Shown here piece by piece: positions 33,994-44,315 of a DNA stretch of 64,000 bases. This DNA is from Linnemannia hyalina. Lineage: Eukaryota > Mortierellomycota > Mortierellomycetes > Mortierellales > Mortierellaceae. The notes under the pieces were generated by a model. That model was given only the letters and a program-made list of their open reading frames with translations. It made no database searches and was not told where the DNA came from. The position numbers and the translations under genes are program-made. Each line of letters begins with the position of its first letter. Positions within the stretch are counted from its first letter, which is position 1. The stretch is taken from NCBI GenBank assembly GCA_019671135.1, contig JAHRHY010000025.1, positions 62,001 to 126,000 of the forward strand, given 5' to 3'.

Positions 33994-35461
33994 AATAGCG
34001 TCAACCATATCCGCCTTTATCAAGCTGACTGAACTCGTCACGACGCCAATCTAGGCCAAGTCTGCAACGTCCGCAAATTTCTTTGAGCTCGAAACACTCC
34101 CCAACATCAACATCCACCATCAAGATGTCACCATCACCTCCCGATGTCAGCCCCCAATCAACAGACGGATCATTAACCAGATTGTGCTGCTCAAACGTGA
34201 TGGGCGCACTGAGCGGGCGTATTCTGCCCGCCCTAGTCATTACTAACCATCCTTCGTCCCGCGACGCCAAGTATGCAACCTCTATCCGAACCCAAGGAGC
34301 GCGCCTAGAAACTATCGCAGACCTCGAGGACACTTATGGTCGTCGAGCTTGCGAGAGCAATCTTTGCTTCGTAAGTATATCTGCGATTGTGGCGATTTCT
34401 GTTGGATGGGCTACGAATTCGTACTCACCTACCGTTCACCTCTGCTTTCGGCAATTCTTTGCATCTTTTGCAGGACCAAGAAAAAGCCTGAGAGGATATT
34501 ACTCTACCTCAACAGAGTCTCGGAGGGTCAGTTTGTGCAAGCCCACCAAGTCGAAGTGGATGCCATTCGGTCGGCTTCCAAGAAGCTACAAGTTATGTAT
34601 GCTCCCAAGTGCCACTTTTGCCCCAAGGCTGCCAGGCCCCAGGTTGTCCAGGTTATGCGAAAATAGGCTTTGTCCTAGTTCCGTTGAACGCGCCATGGAT
34701 TTCTGATATCGTCACGTGACTTTCGCCAGCTGACCATTCAAGATCCCAAACCCCAAGCCCCGTCTAATGTCCTAAGCCTCGTCCAACATCCAAGCCCCGT
34801 CCAATGTCCAAGCGCCGCCTTGGTTCCTTCTGTTCATTCGGCCCTTAGCATAAATAAACCCCTTGTTCCCCTGTCTTGTTCCCCAGTCTGCAATAACTCA
34901 CTTGCATCTGTCCCCTGCCTTACTTCTGCACACTCTTCGTATTCCTTCCTTTTCCTTCATAATAAAATATAACAAAAGCAATACACATTCTTCCAAGTCC
35001 TGTCTGACCATTGCACCAAGATCACGTCTGTCGTAGTCCAGAAGCGCCATCACAATCTCTTCTTTCTAATGCAGAAGGGCCAGGCCGATCGATCGGGAAA
35101 CTGTCCGCCCGGAACTGTGGTCGACACTGGCATTGTTCATCCATTCCAATTTGATTTTACTTCCAGTAGCAAGCGGGTCTGATTGGAACTTCGAGACCTG
35201 CCCTCCACAACGTTCTCTGCGATGGGAGCTGATTTACGTCGGACAGTCTCCAGACTCTAACCTACAGACTATGCTACCTGTATGCTCGATGCACTCGATC
35301 CGTCTCTATGGTTTCTGCGGAGTACTATGCCCACCTGGTCGCGCAGCGAGCACGTTTCCACCAAGGGCGTCAATTGGAGCAAGGCCACGCCTTCGGAAGG
35401 ATTGGGTGAGTCGATTACCTACGCGCCCGTAAAGCAGCAGCTTCAGAAGGGTATGTTATAA
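33994..35461 (+). pseudogene. Argonaute pseudogene (N domain and PIWI remnants)
   Basis: Pieces of one Argonaute lie in order on the + strand but in shifting frames. (1) 33994-34246: N domain, with KLTELVT, GQVCNVR, then NFFELETLPNINIHH, TITSRCQPPINRRI, ending at TAA. (2) 34247-34370: start of the PIWI half, HPSSRDAKYATSIRTQ and ETIADLED, then a frameshift into MVVELARAIFA. (3) An intron with GTAAGT and TTTTGCAG borders. (4) 34471-34609: KKKPERILLYLNRVSEGQF, where the catalytic RDG is changed to LNR. (5) From 35021: VVVQKRHHNLFF, DRSGNCPPGTVVDTGIVHPF, a frameshift plus two in-frame stops, [31 protein letters not shown] (catalytic His kept), and a C-terminal YAPVKQQLQKGML. The region between N domain and PIWI (PAZ, MID) is missing. 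At the expected start the codon reads ATA. A solo LTR splits pieces 4 and 5. It is non-functional as read. Confidence 0.85.
34610..35015. mobile_element. Solo LTR inside the Argonaute pseudogene
   Basis: A 406-bp block begins TGCCAC and ends ATTGCA, flanked on both sides by the 5-bp direct repeat CCAAG (34605-34609 and 35016-35020). Removing the block and one repeat rejoins the Argonaute PIWI reading (APK before, ITS...VVVQKRHH after), so it is an insertion. Inside are a TATA-like ATAAATAAA (34850-34858) and AATAAA (34961-34966), matching the U3-R-U5 order of an LTR on the + strand. U3 holds imperfect 20-bp repeats (ccaagccccgtccaatgtcc) at about 34750-34812. No internal retrotransposon sequence or second LTR is present, so it is a solo LTR left by recombination. 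Superfamily cannot be assigned. Confidence 0.85.
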
Positions 35462-35997
35462 ACGAACCGTGCTAAGACGTTGAAGAGATATCTACATGGC
35501 AGAAAGCTGACCCTTTCGTCTTGCTTTGCTTTTTCTGGTGATGTGGTTTATGTGAGCCCGGCCCTTCAGCCATTTGCTACCCTTGCTTGTCTGCAACCGC
35601 ACTCGTGCGACCTCCCTTCCCCATCGCCCACAATACCGATTGGCTTGTTTTGAACTACATTTCGATAAAAAATAATGCAAGTTAACGATGGGTGTCCGTG
35701 AACGTTGGCTGGTTGTGACCACCGCGTCCGTGTATTGATTTTTATTTTTTTGCTTTATGAGGAAGTGAAAGAATTATAAGATGCTTGTGGAGACAAAGAG
35801 CTTTTCAAAAGGCTAAAACCAAAAAAAAAAAGAATGACTGTCCACAGTGTTTTAAGCGTTGGCGAGTTCAAGAAAAAAAGAAAAAAAAAAGACGCTCTCT
35901 ATTCCTCAAGGGGTTGTTGAGATCAATCAGTCCTTATCATAAGCGAGGCCTGGTTCCACTGTTTAGTGCGATGGTCCCTCGTGATTGTTCGACTCTA
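35462..35997. other. Intergenic between Argonaute relic and lipid-droplet-type gene
   Basis: No gene recognised. A-rich stretches lie at about 35818-35832 and 35873-35892. Open frames are short and lack family features. Confidence 0.45.
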
Positions 35998-36677
35998 TTA
36001 GCCGTTGGCTCGTCGACCGCCCTTATTAGCCCTCTGCTTGGCCTCCCGGATCTGTCGCTTAGCCTTGCGCAAGTCACCATGTCCCCAGATCATACTTAGG
36101 ACTGCACAGGAAAGGAGGTACCCGACATAGGCGACCATGCTGACCAACCCGACGCCGCAGGCAACCAGCAGCGAGACTCCCAAGGCTGGGAGCAGGAAAA
36201 CCAAGCTGAAAATTGCGAATCCTACCTAAACAGAGATAAGGTGATGATTGGCACATGTAGATGATGATGGGTTAGGGTAGGGAGTTTCGGATCAGTTTCG
36301 TCTATCAGGCTTTGGTATTCGAGTGCGTATTATCATTGTCATTGTGCCAAAGAAACATATCTCACTTCAACAATGGTAAATCCAATCCCTCCAACGACCA
36401 AGGACCCAAGGGTGACAAACCCCATGAAGCCCATGAAGCAGCCCAAAGGAAAAGCCGACATGGCTCCAAACCCAACGACCCCAATCTTGACACTGGTGGG
36501 AGCTTGGACATATAGATTCTTGAGGTATCCCGCGGGAGGGAAAACATAGTGCTGGACTATACCCATCTGGTTGACAGACTCCAGTGCCGATTGAGCTTTG
36601 CTGGCGACGATCTGGGGGGTTTCATGGGTGGCGTCTCGGGCTTGGTCGACTTGTCGCTCGATGTTCGTTGTGGCCAT
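35998..36677 (-). CDS. Small hydrophobic membrane protein, promethin/LDAF1-like candidate
   Basis: Two exons, 36366-36677 and 35998-36225 (140-nt intron), give 179 residues. The N-terminal half is soluble (MATTNIERQVDQARD). Residues about 80-155 are four hydrophobic stretches rich in Gly, Phe and Val (VGVVGFGAMSAFPLGCFMGF, LGSLVVGGIGFTIVE, FAIFSLVFLLPALGVSLLVACG, VSMVAYVGYLLSCAVLSM), followed by a short basic tail (RKAKRQIREAKQRANKGGRR). This size and double-hairpin pattern resembles promethin/LDAF1/Ldo proteins, which act with seipin at ER-lipid-droplet contacts. Assignment is by pattern only and is tentative. That it is a real gene is well supported by phase, length and composition. Confidence 0.7.
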
Positions 36678-37129
36678 GGTGGGTGTTGGTGGTAACTTGC
36701 GATGGTTTTGCTGGGGTGGCAGTGACTGGAGGAGAAGGATGTGTGGGGTGAGGCTAAAGCAGCGGGATTGCGTTGAAGAGACAGACTCGGGTGGTGATAC
36801 TGGTGCGTGAAGGGATGTGGATAGAAATAGTCAAAATGGAGGCGATCGTTGACCGTGTTGCAGTTGAAGGGGTGGAAAGAGCAGAAAGTGGGAAGAGGAA
36901 GTGAACATGAGAGCTGAGAAAATTATGGTTACCTACGATATCCAAGTATTACTTGCATTGAGGGAAAGTGATGAGAGATCGGAGCATTTCTAAAAATCAA
37001 GTGCGATAGAGGCAATAGATGCGTCGTGTTGAGACATTACGCGTTGATTTGTTATCTTTAGAGCACGATAAAGAGAAAGGCAAGATAGAATCTTGAGGGC
37101 GGAGAGGCAATAAGGAGATCACGAGGACT
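36678..37129. other. Upstream flank of lipid-droplet-type gene
   Basis: No gene recognised. It is the probable promoter of the minus-strand gene ending at 36677 and the decayed tail of the XPG-like relic beyond its donor-like site near 37130. Confidence 0.4.
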
Positions 37130-37589
37130 CACGTCGAACCTAATCTGGGATGGCTGTGTCGCCAGCAATCGCTGTATGTCTTCAACGAGAGTCGACGAGC
37201 CGGAGCTGGAGGGGTCGGAGGCGTTTGTTAGAGGAAGCAGTGTCGGCGATGTCCTCATCCTCGACGTCAACTGCTCGTTTTGGACTGCATGAAGCCTGCT
37301 GTGTAGATGTTGTTGTGTGAGTAGACATGCCCGCGTCATCGTCGTCGGTTGCTCGCTCTGGGCCGGATGAAGTCTGCTGTGTCGATGTTGTTGCGTGGTT
37401 AGACATATGACGTCAGGCCGACTTTGCAACGAACTGCACCGTTTCATGGAAACTCAGCGCGTTCACCAACGCAAAAAACATCGATGATAAGTTGACTTCG
37501 CATCTCTTGGTCTGATCTTTCTTCACTCCGTCTGTCGCCTTGATCCAGCGCTCTTCTTTTTTTCCTTTCTGTCTTGGAGTCAATTTCAT
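37130..37589 (-). pseudogene. Degenerate second copy of the XPG-like N-terminal region
   Basis: On the minus strand, 37413-37589 encodes a 58-residue frame containing RWIKATDGVKKDQTKRCEV and NLSSMFFALVNALSFHETV. It aligns with the start of the XPG-Fanzor protein (SWIKEASDGIEED, CHVDFPAMFFALLNSRAFYGTV) and ends at TGA. The same frame resumes as a Thr/Gln-rich linker holding two 78-bp tandem copies (about 37248-37403), then SNKRLRPLQLRL, matching the linker of the intact gene. A shift into another frame gives DIQRLLATQPSQIRFD, against HLLQGGPAQIFLD. A GTGAGT follows at about 37133, near where the intact gene has its first donor. The metal Asp (HVDF) is Asn here (EVNL), and the MGI start has been replaced by MKLTPRQKG. 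No XPG_I or RuvC part is present nearby. Confidence 0.78.
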
Positions 37590-37954
37590 TTATGGAGGTT
37601 GATTCAAACTCTCTTATTTTGAGTGAGAGGCGTCTGAATTGTCCAAGGGTTTTGACAACATTATCTTTTATGAAGGCTCGGCTCTGAGACTATTTTATCC
37701 ACACTTATTGTTTTGCCTGTCCATCTCGCTGACGTTTAAAAGTGAAGGAAAAGTGATAGGAAGATAAATTGATATGGAAGTTCCTCTCGTGGTGGTTCCT
37801 CTTTTTTTATGTGACGGAGTGGGTGCTCTCTGTGTTTTTTTTTGTAAATATGGAGAGGACCCTGCTCGCAGAATCAATCGAAGGGATAAATTTCGACCAC
37901 AAAAGCGGTCGAAAACAGACGAAGGGTATAAAGCGCTGAACAATGGAAAGTTAA
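37590..37954. other. Intergenic before DOMON-b561 3' end
   Basis: No gene recognised. It lies 5' to the XPG-like relic and 3' to the cytochrome b561 gene. Short frames only. Confidence 0.4.
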
Positions 37955-40172
37955 CTAGAGCCGATTGTAGTCATTGTCTTGAGAAGCATGCACACCATGA
38001 GTTTGCAATTCATACGGCCCTTGGTTCCCATGGTTACCATTACACCCTCCGCCTCCATGTCCGCCATGTCCAAGGTAATCATCGCTAACTCCGCTACCCC
38101 TCAATGGCCTCGCGCCTTCAGTAACACCATCCTTCCTCCGGTCACTCCAAAGCTTCAACAGCGACCCGATTCCAAACACAGCGACAACCAACACAACCAC
38201 CCACACATAATACAGATACCACACAGCCTCCTTCCCAGTTGGCCAAAGTCCGTACAACCTCATCCCCAAATTCACCTGCACGATCCCTAAGATCAGGACA
38301 GTGTACCCCCAACAGCGATGGACCCACGTTGGGATCCGGACGATCGCTGCTTGGCGTGTTCGTGAAGGGTCATACTTTGTGAAAATAAAGACCCCGACGA
38401 TCACCTGAAGGACTAAGGCGCCGACAAGAACAAGCCCGACGATTGCGTGGGTAGAGTAGACCATGGGTGCGCCATTGTTGAGGGAAGAGGACTTGGCGAG
38501 CGCGGCAAGGATACAGCCAAAGGCTGCAAGGACGGTGAGGAATCCTGTGACTTGGAGGGGTCTGTGCCATTTGAAGACATGTTGAAGATGGCTGAAGAAC
38601 CGGACCAGCGAAGCTCCCAAAGGGAAAATGATCAGGAACGCCAGGGCCATCATCACCGCTGCAAGGGAGAAGGTTTTGTGCCCGTTCGGAGAATTCAGAT
38701 GATAAACATTGTCAGTGACAAGGTTGGTAATAACATAGAAAAAAGAAGGGTGAATGCTCAATTGAGGCGGGATAGAACGCATAATCCAGGGACAACAAAA
38801 AAAGGTTCTTGTGGCCTTGGCACCTTATTTTGACCAATGCTCATCAAGGCCAACAAAAGCAAAGACAAACGTACCATGGACTTTGATGAGGGTATCAATC
38901 TGCTCCTGCGTCTCCAAAATTTCTTCAACGTTTGGTGACGTACTCCCTCCGCCATTGCTACCAGTCCCAGGAGTATGTGTCGCACCAGGAACCGCACTCG
39001 CCGTCGTCGCCGTTCCATTCCCTGCGCTGGCCCCCTCCTTCTTGGTAATCTCCAAGGATCCAAATCCGGTAAACGTGTGCTGCTGAATACTCGCCTTCTG
39101 TGGGTCTCCTCCTGCGCCCGCAACGACGGGTTTGAGTCCTACAGCATAGATTATGTGGACTGATGCTGCAGTTGCGGCGATGGGGGATGTGGCGAGATTA
39201 AGGGGTCGAGAGAAGGTGCAAGTGAACCGCTTTGGGGTGGCGGTGGTGATGAATCCGGATTTGGGGGTTTGGATCTTAAACGCGGGCGGGTTTGTCAGGG
39301 GAGAAGGGGGTCCGTTCATGGTTGCTGATCTCTGTGAGACTATTGCTCCTGTTCCTGCTGCGTTTGCTGGCCAGCAAATCTAGGATGTGCAAAAAGAAAG
39401 AATATGCTTGCGTTTAGGTCTTTCCTTCACCTCATGTCGCTCACGTTGCCCTTGACTTCATTACTCAACGAAGATAAATGACTGTAGTAGTTGTAACGAT
39501 AGAAAAAAAGACTTACGGCGAGATCGTTGCCAGCCATGCCACCAGCCTGTCCACCAATGCCCATTCCAACCCAGCCAACAGAATCAATCTGAGCAGACAG
39601 CGAGAACTCGATGGTGGTGCTCTCCTTTGAGAACACCGTTGCAGTGATGCAGAGTTGTGGCGAGCAGAGTTGCTGAGCCTGGACTGTTGAAAGTGCTGCT
39701 AGGGCTATACATTATTATTTGTTGGTGGTAGTGTGGGGGTTTTGGAAAGTGGGCAATTTAGTTATGTTTACAGGTTGAGATGATAATTAAATTGGCATGA
39801 GAAAGGGGCAAGGGTCCATCTCGCAATTTGTTTTTGTTTGTTAGAACCAACACAAGCACAAAAAATGGGCGGTGCCTACGAGGAAAGGACGAAGGAAAGG
39901 AAAGGTGTGCACTCTGACCAGAACAAATAATGCTTCAAAGATGGAAGCAAACAATCGAGAACCAACGTACTGTACAACAGCCAATTTCTGGGGATTTGTG
40001 TGCCAACGCTTTTTTTTCCCCTTCTTTGCTCCGACCTTTTTCGGTGTTTGTCAAGCTAGACAGTCTAGGAAGTACAAAAATCCGTTATAAATAAAAGAGG
40101 AGGACACGTACCCAAGAGGGCTGAAAAGCCGAAGGTGGCCTTGAGCCTCGCAGTGCTAGTAGGAATGTACAT
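37955..40172 (-). CDS. Secreted-pathway DOMON-cytochrome b561 protein (ferric reductase-like)
   Basis: Four exons, 40112-40172, 39517-39704, 38875-39379 and 37955-38658, give 485 residues in phase. A signal peptide (residues 1 to about 31, ending in STVQAQ) spans exons 1 and 2. A DOMON domain follows (residues about 32-200: CITATVFSKES, VGWVGMGIGGQAGGMAGNDLA, FTCTFSRPLN), then a Thr/Gly-rich linker. The b561 core has membrane helices carrying the four expected haem His: KVHAVMMALAF, FKWHRPLQVTGF, YSTHAIVGLVL and WVHRCWGYTVL. DOMON-b561 proteins pass electrons across a membrane, in fungi to iron or extracellular acceptors. The usual HG after the first haem ligand is HA here, exactly at the exon 3/4 junction. 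The C-terminal tail is Gly/His-rich (GHGGHGGGGCNGNHGN) and could bind metal. Confidence 0.88.
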
Positions 40173-41358
40173 TGGAGCACTTTGTTGTGTGTGTGCTTGC
40201 GTGATATGTGGATCTGTAAATGATTGCTGGCAAGAGGCAAAACGTAACAAGGCCGGTACAGTAAGCAGGTTGAACCTCGGAAAAAAAATCCGAACTCTGT
40301 ATGTGCTGTTGAACAAGGAGGTGGATGGAGGGCAGGTGGACTTGGAGAGTTGAGAGGTGTGAGGGAAGAAGAAGACGTTAAATAACAAAGAAAGGGACGA
40401 AGATGTTGAATAAAGAAAGAAAGAGAAGAGATGAAGAGTTGATGCGGGAAAGACGAAGATGAAGAATAAAAGACAAAGTGGAGGAGAAGGTGAGAATAAA
40501 AAAAAAGCCGACAAACAAAAAGAAAGAGTCGATAATAATGGATGATGACAAGGGTATCAAGCAAGCAGGGCGCCGCAAAACCTCCGAGAAAATTGGAAAG
40601 TCTAGGCCAATTGGTCGGTCGTCCTGTTGTCGCGCAAACGCAAAAAGCCCATCCTGGCCAGCCCTAACCCTCATTCGGTTCTCTTTGTCTTTTTTCGTCC
40701 ATCCTGCACAACCCTTAGACGTCCTCTTGGATGTCATTGCATTGGCCTCATTACTATCGTATAGGCTTTCCTGTTCGACAAACGGAGTCGATCGAGGTAC
40801 AATTTAAAAGGGGTAGAGGGATTGGAGACGAGGAGGGTTTATCCCTTTATCCCTTGTACAGTACGGGGTGTCAACGACGAATAAAAAAAGTCAGGGCACC
40901 ATCAACACCAGGAGAATTATGCCTATTTACTCGTCCTCTCTTTTCTTCTCCTTTATATACCTCTGTTAGTAAGAGTATGTGCCTGTGACCCTGTCCGTTT
41001 TCCCATGCCTTTTTCTTCCCCTCGATAATAAATGATGTGTGTTTCATGTCGCACGAGCCGCTTCTCATTAATTCAACTCATGAACGACACTATTATTTAT
41101 TGGCTTTCACGCCTTGTATTACAACTAGCACAAACAAACATGCGTCCATGAACAACCCCAAAGTCCATCCACCAAATTAATACTAGAAACAGCAACATAC
41201 ATGCATGTACAACATGACCTTGGACGTTGGTATATTGTTTAGTTATTATTAATGCGATAGGAGGATGTAGAAGGGGGAATATGTAGAGAAACGCATGAAT
41301 GTACATAGAGTGTAGATTACATAAAAAAGCAAAGAAGGGCTCTCCTGCGTACATCCTT
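40173..41358. other. Intergenic upstream of DOMON-b561
   Basis: No gene recognised. Purine-rich AAGA/GAAGA tracts occur at about 40360-40530 (CT on the sense strand of DOMON-b561, so leader or promoter). The remainder is AT-rich 3' flank of the second nucleoside transporter. Confidence 0.45.
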
Positions 41359-43364
41359 TTACGAGACAATACCAGCAATGCAGGCAGAGATTAAGGTCGA
41401 AACCGATCCGCACAAGCAAGCAGACAAAGAAAGACGGGCAATGGCATCAGCACGATCGGGAGCCAAAGTCAAAAACAACGAGATCTGGGTACCGATGGAA
41501 CCAATGTTAGCAAAGGAAGCCATGGCATAGGTGGTCAAGAGGGCAGTACGGGGCTGGAGGGTGGCAACCTTGCCGGTGAACATGGCGAAAGCAGCAAACT
41601 CGTTCAAGATGAACTTGATGCCCATGGCCTCCGCAGCGTCAGTCAAGTCGACAGTGGGGATACCGATCAACCAGGCCAAGGGGTACAGGATCCAGGAGGC
41701 AATCTTCTCGATCGAGATATCAACACCATAGAAATCGAAGATCCAGCCCAAGAAACCGTTGGCGAGACCGAGGAGGGAGATGACAGCCAACAAGACGGCA
41801 ATGATGACAATGCAGAGTTTGATACCAAAAATGGCTCCGTTGGAGATGGCGTGGATAGCGTTCGACTCGCGGTCCTTGTAGGCCGGGGCGACAGCGGTTC
41901 CCTTGGTCAGGGGGACCTCCTCCTCGGGGAAGCGGATCTTGGAGATAACAATGGCACAGGGAACTGACATCATGCAGCAGGTCAAGAGGGCGGTGGCATC
42001 GGCGTTGAAGGTCAAGAGGCCCAAGAAGACGGATCCAGAAATGGTGGCGAAACCAGAGGTCAAGACTTGGTGCAACTCGGCCTCAGTCATCTCAGAGACA
42101 AAGGGACCGACCAACATCGAGGCCTCAGACATTCCGACGAAGGGAGCAGCGCAGGCGGCAACACACTCGACACCAGAGATGTCGATGATGTGGATGACGA
42201 CTTTAGCCATTCCAGCGACGACGGACTGGACAATGTTGTAGTAGTAGAGGCACTGGATGACGGCGGCGAAGAGGATGATAGCTGGGAGGACGGAGATGGC
42301 AAAGGAGCTGGCAAAGGGGATGGTCTCGCCGTGGAAGGTGGCGGAGTTGACGCCGAAGATGAACTCGCGACCCTGGGCGGCGTAGCCGAGGAAGGACTCT
42401 GCCTGCTGGGCGATGAACTGGAAGATATCGTACCCGACGGACCAGCGGATGATCAAGAGTCCGAGGATGTACTGCATGAAGATGCCGGTCCAGACGATCT
42501 TCCACGAGATGGCCGAGCGTTTCTAATGGTTGTATGTGTGGATGGATGTGAAAGGAGAAGATATGGGTGAGTTGTGTGCAGTATGTCCAATTTCCATCTT
42601 TTCAAGTCTACAGTCCCTGTTTCTTCTCTTCTCTGCCCCTGAAAAGTTTTCTTCATTCGTCATCGGGGTTTGACCTCCTCTTCTTCACTCCCCTGGTGCC
42701 TGCTGGCCCTGGAAAAGTAACGAAGGTATTTCCCTTTTCGGATCAGGAAATTAAAACAAAACAACACAAAACAAAACAAAACAAAACAAAACAGGGAGGA
42801 ATTCGTTCGTGTTACCTTGGAACAGGCAATGGTAATGCACAAAAGAACAACAAGACCCAAGCATGAGATAAGACGCTGGGCACGGGTACCATGAACGTCA
42901 TCGGCTCTCAAGGCTGCAGTTAAGATCAATGCCAGGGGAGGGACACCATATCCAATAATCTTGACAAGCAAAGGGGGCAACATCTCAATGGCATGGGCAC
43001 CACCGTTCCAGACAAAAGAAATGGGGCCCGAAACTGATCCAACGGGGAGGTGCTGGAGAAGCAACCACCAAACAACAGCGGCATACAAAAGAGAGAGAAC
43101 AAGGATGTTGCCCTCCTTGCGGAGGATGACGGCGGGGATGAAAAGACCGGTGATGATGAGAAAGGTGATGATGTGGTTGATGAGTGATCTGTGGGTGTTG
43201 TAGAAGGGGAAGCGGCCGGTGTACTCTTCCTCCTCCTCCTCGTATTCCTCTTCTTGGTTCTCCTCGTGGATGTCGAGCTCCTGGTGGTCAGGGTGGTCGT
43301 CGTAGTGATGATGGCGCTTGTCGTCATTCATCTGAATGGTCGTCTGTTTCTCTGAAATAGACAT
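41359..43364 (-). CDS. Concentrative nucleoside transporter (CNT/NupC family), paralogue 2
   Basis: Two exons, 42816-43364 and 41359-42522 (293-nt intron), give 570 residues. The N terminus is His/Asp/Glu-rich (KRHHHYDDHPDHQ, EEEYEEEEEEYTG), unlike paralogue 1. The core has SVLPAIILFAAVIQCLYYY, AACAAPFVGMSEASMLVGPF and GFATISGSVFLG, nearly matching the gene at 8.5 kb. Role: proton- or sodium-coupled nucleoside uptake at the plasma membrane. The single intron falls after ACSK, before KRSAISW, where paralogue 1 is uninterrupted, so intron gain or loss separates them. The intron contains an ACAAA pentamer run. A TATATATA lies about 230 nt upstream of the ATG. Confidence 0.92.
42752..42793. repeat. 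Intronic (ACAAA)n microsatellite
   Basis: About seven to eight ACAAA/AAAAC units, slightly interrupted at the start, within the intron of CNT paralogue 2. Confidence 0.85.
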
Positions 43365-43591
43365 TTTTGTTGATGTGTTATTGTGGGGCCGAGGAGGAGT
43401 TCGTTATGATGATGAAATAGTGTTTGGGGAAGGTGGAAGAGTGGGGAAGGAAGGAAGGATAAAGGGGGATGTGCGGATGAAAATGGAGGATGTGAGAGAG
43501 AGGATGGAATTGGTCGATAAAGTGTGGGGAGGAATGCGGACAATGGACAAACAACAAAAGAAAGGGGAGAAAAAAAGAGAAGAGGCGGTCG

Positions 43592-43599
43592 ATATATAT
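43592..43599 (-). promoter_or_regulatory. Candidate TATA box of CNT paralogue 2
   Basis: An ATATATAT stretch (TATATATA on both strands), about 230 nt upstream of the start codon at 43364. Confidence 0.35.
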
Positions 43600-44300
43600 T
43601 TGTTTTGTTTTGGTCTACTCTCAGTGAATGAACCCAGGAGATGTCAATCCCCGCAAATCCCTCTCTCTTTCGCTCTCCTCTTGCCATCATTCAGACAAAC
43701 CGTAAAAATGGGACATCCAGGGGTGGACATCCGCTAGTCTCTTACTCTTCCTCGTCCTCTTACTTAATTGTAATAAAAATACATGGCAATGAATCGCCGT
43801 TCTGTTCTTCTCTTTTACATCGACTTGACTACGAGCTCTCATATAAATAAGTATAATCCCTTCATTCTCCATGTCGGCCAATCAAATGACGCGTTGATTC
43901 AACTCCAGCCCTGAACTCCCCGGTCCCTCAAAGCCAATTGTTGCTGGGCTCCCCTTTTTTCTGTCTGGCTGTTTGGCTGCCTCTCAAAATATCCACTGCC
44001 ACCTCCCCAATTGGCAAGGTCTTTGCCTTTGTTCAAGTTGTTTACTTTTTGGCCCCTGTGGTGGCTGGTGGTTGGCGCCCATTCACTCGTAATTCTGCAA
44101 CCTGGCGGCCTGTTGGAGGTAATCCTCACATGAAAATTTTTATTCTTTCCCAGCAGTAGCATTAGACTTTCTTGCAGACGCCTATCTATTAGATCAAAGC
44201 TTGCAAAAACAAGGTGAGCATGTCGCAGTTGCAATTGTGCTTCTTACTCTCTTTCTGTCGTTCATTATAGTAGCAACAACAATGCTAACATCAAAAGACA

Positions 44301-44315
44301 CCCCCGCTTCGGGGG
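44301..44315. other. Perfect GC hairpin
   Basis: CCCCCG, loop CTT, CGGGGG: a six-base-pair all-GC stem with a three-nucleotide loop in otherwise AT-rich intergenic DNA. No U-tract that would suggest a Pol III end is adjacent. Function unknown. Confidence 0.35.

Noticed and set aside
34083..34706. 207-codon + strand frame as a new gene
   Set aside because: It mixes out-of-frame N-domain sequence with in-frame PIWI sequence and runs into the LTR; it is part of the Argonaute relic.
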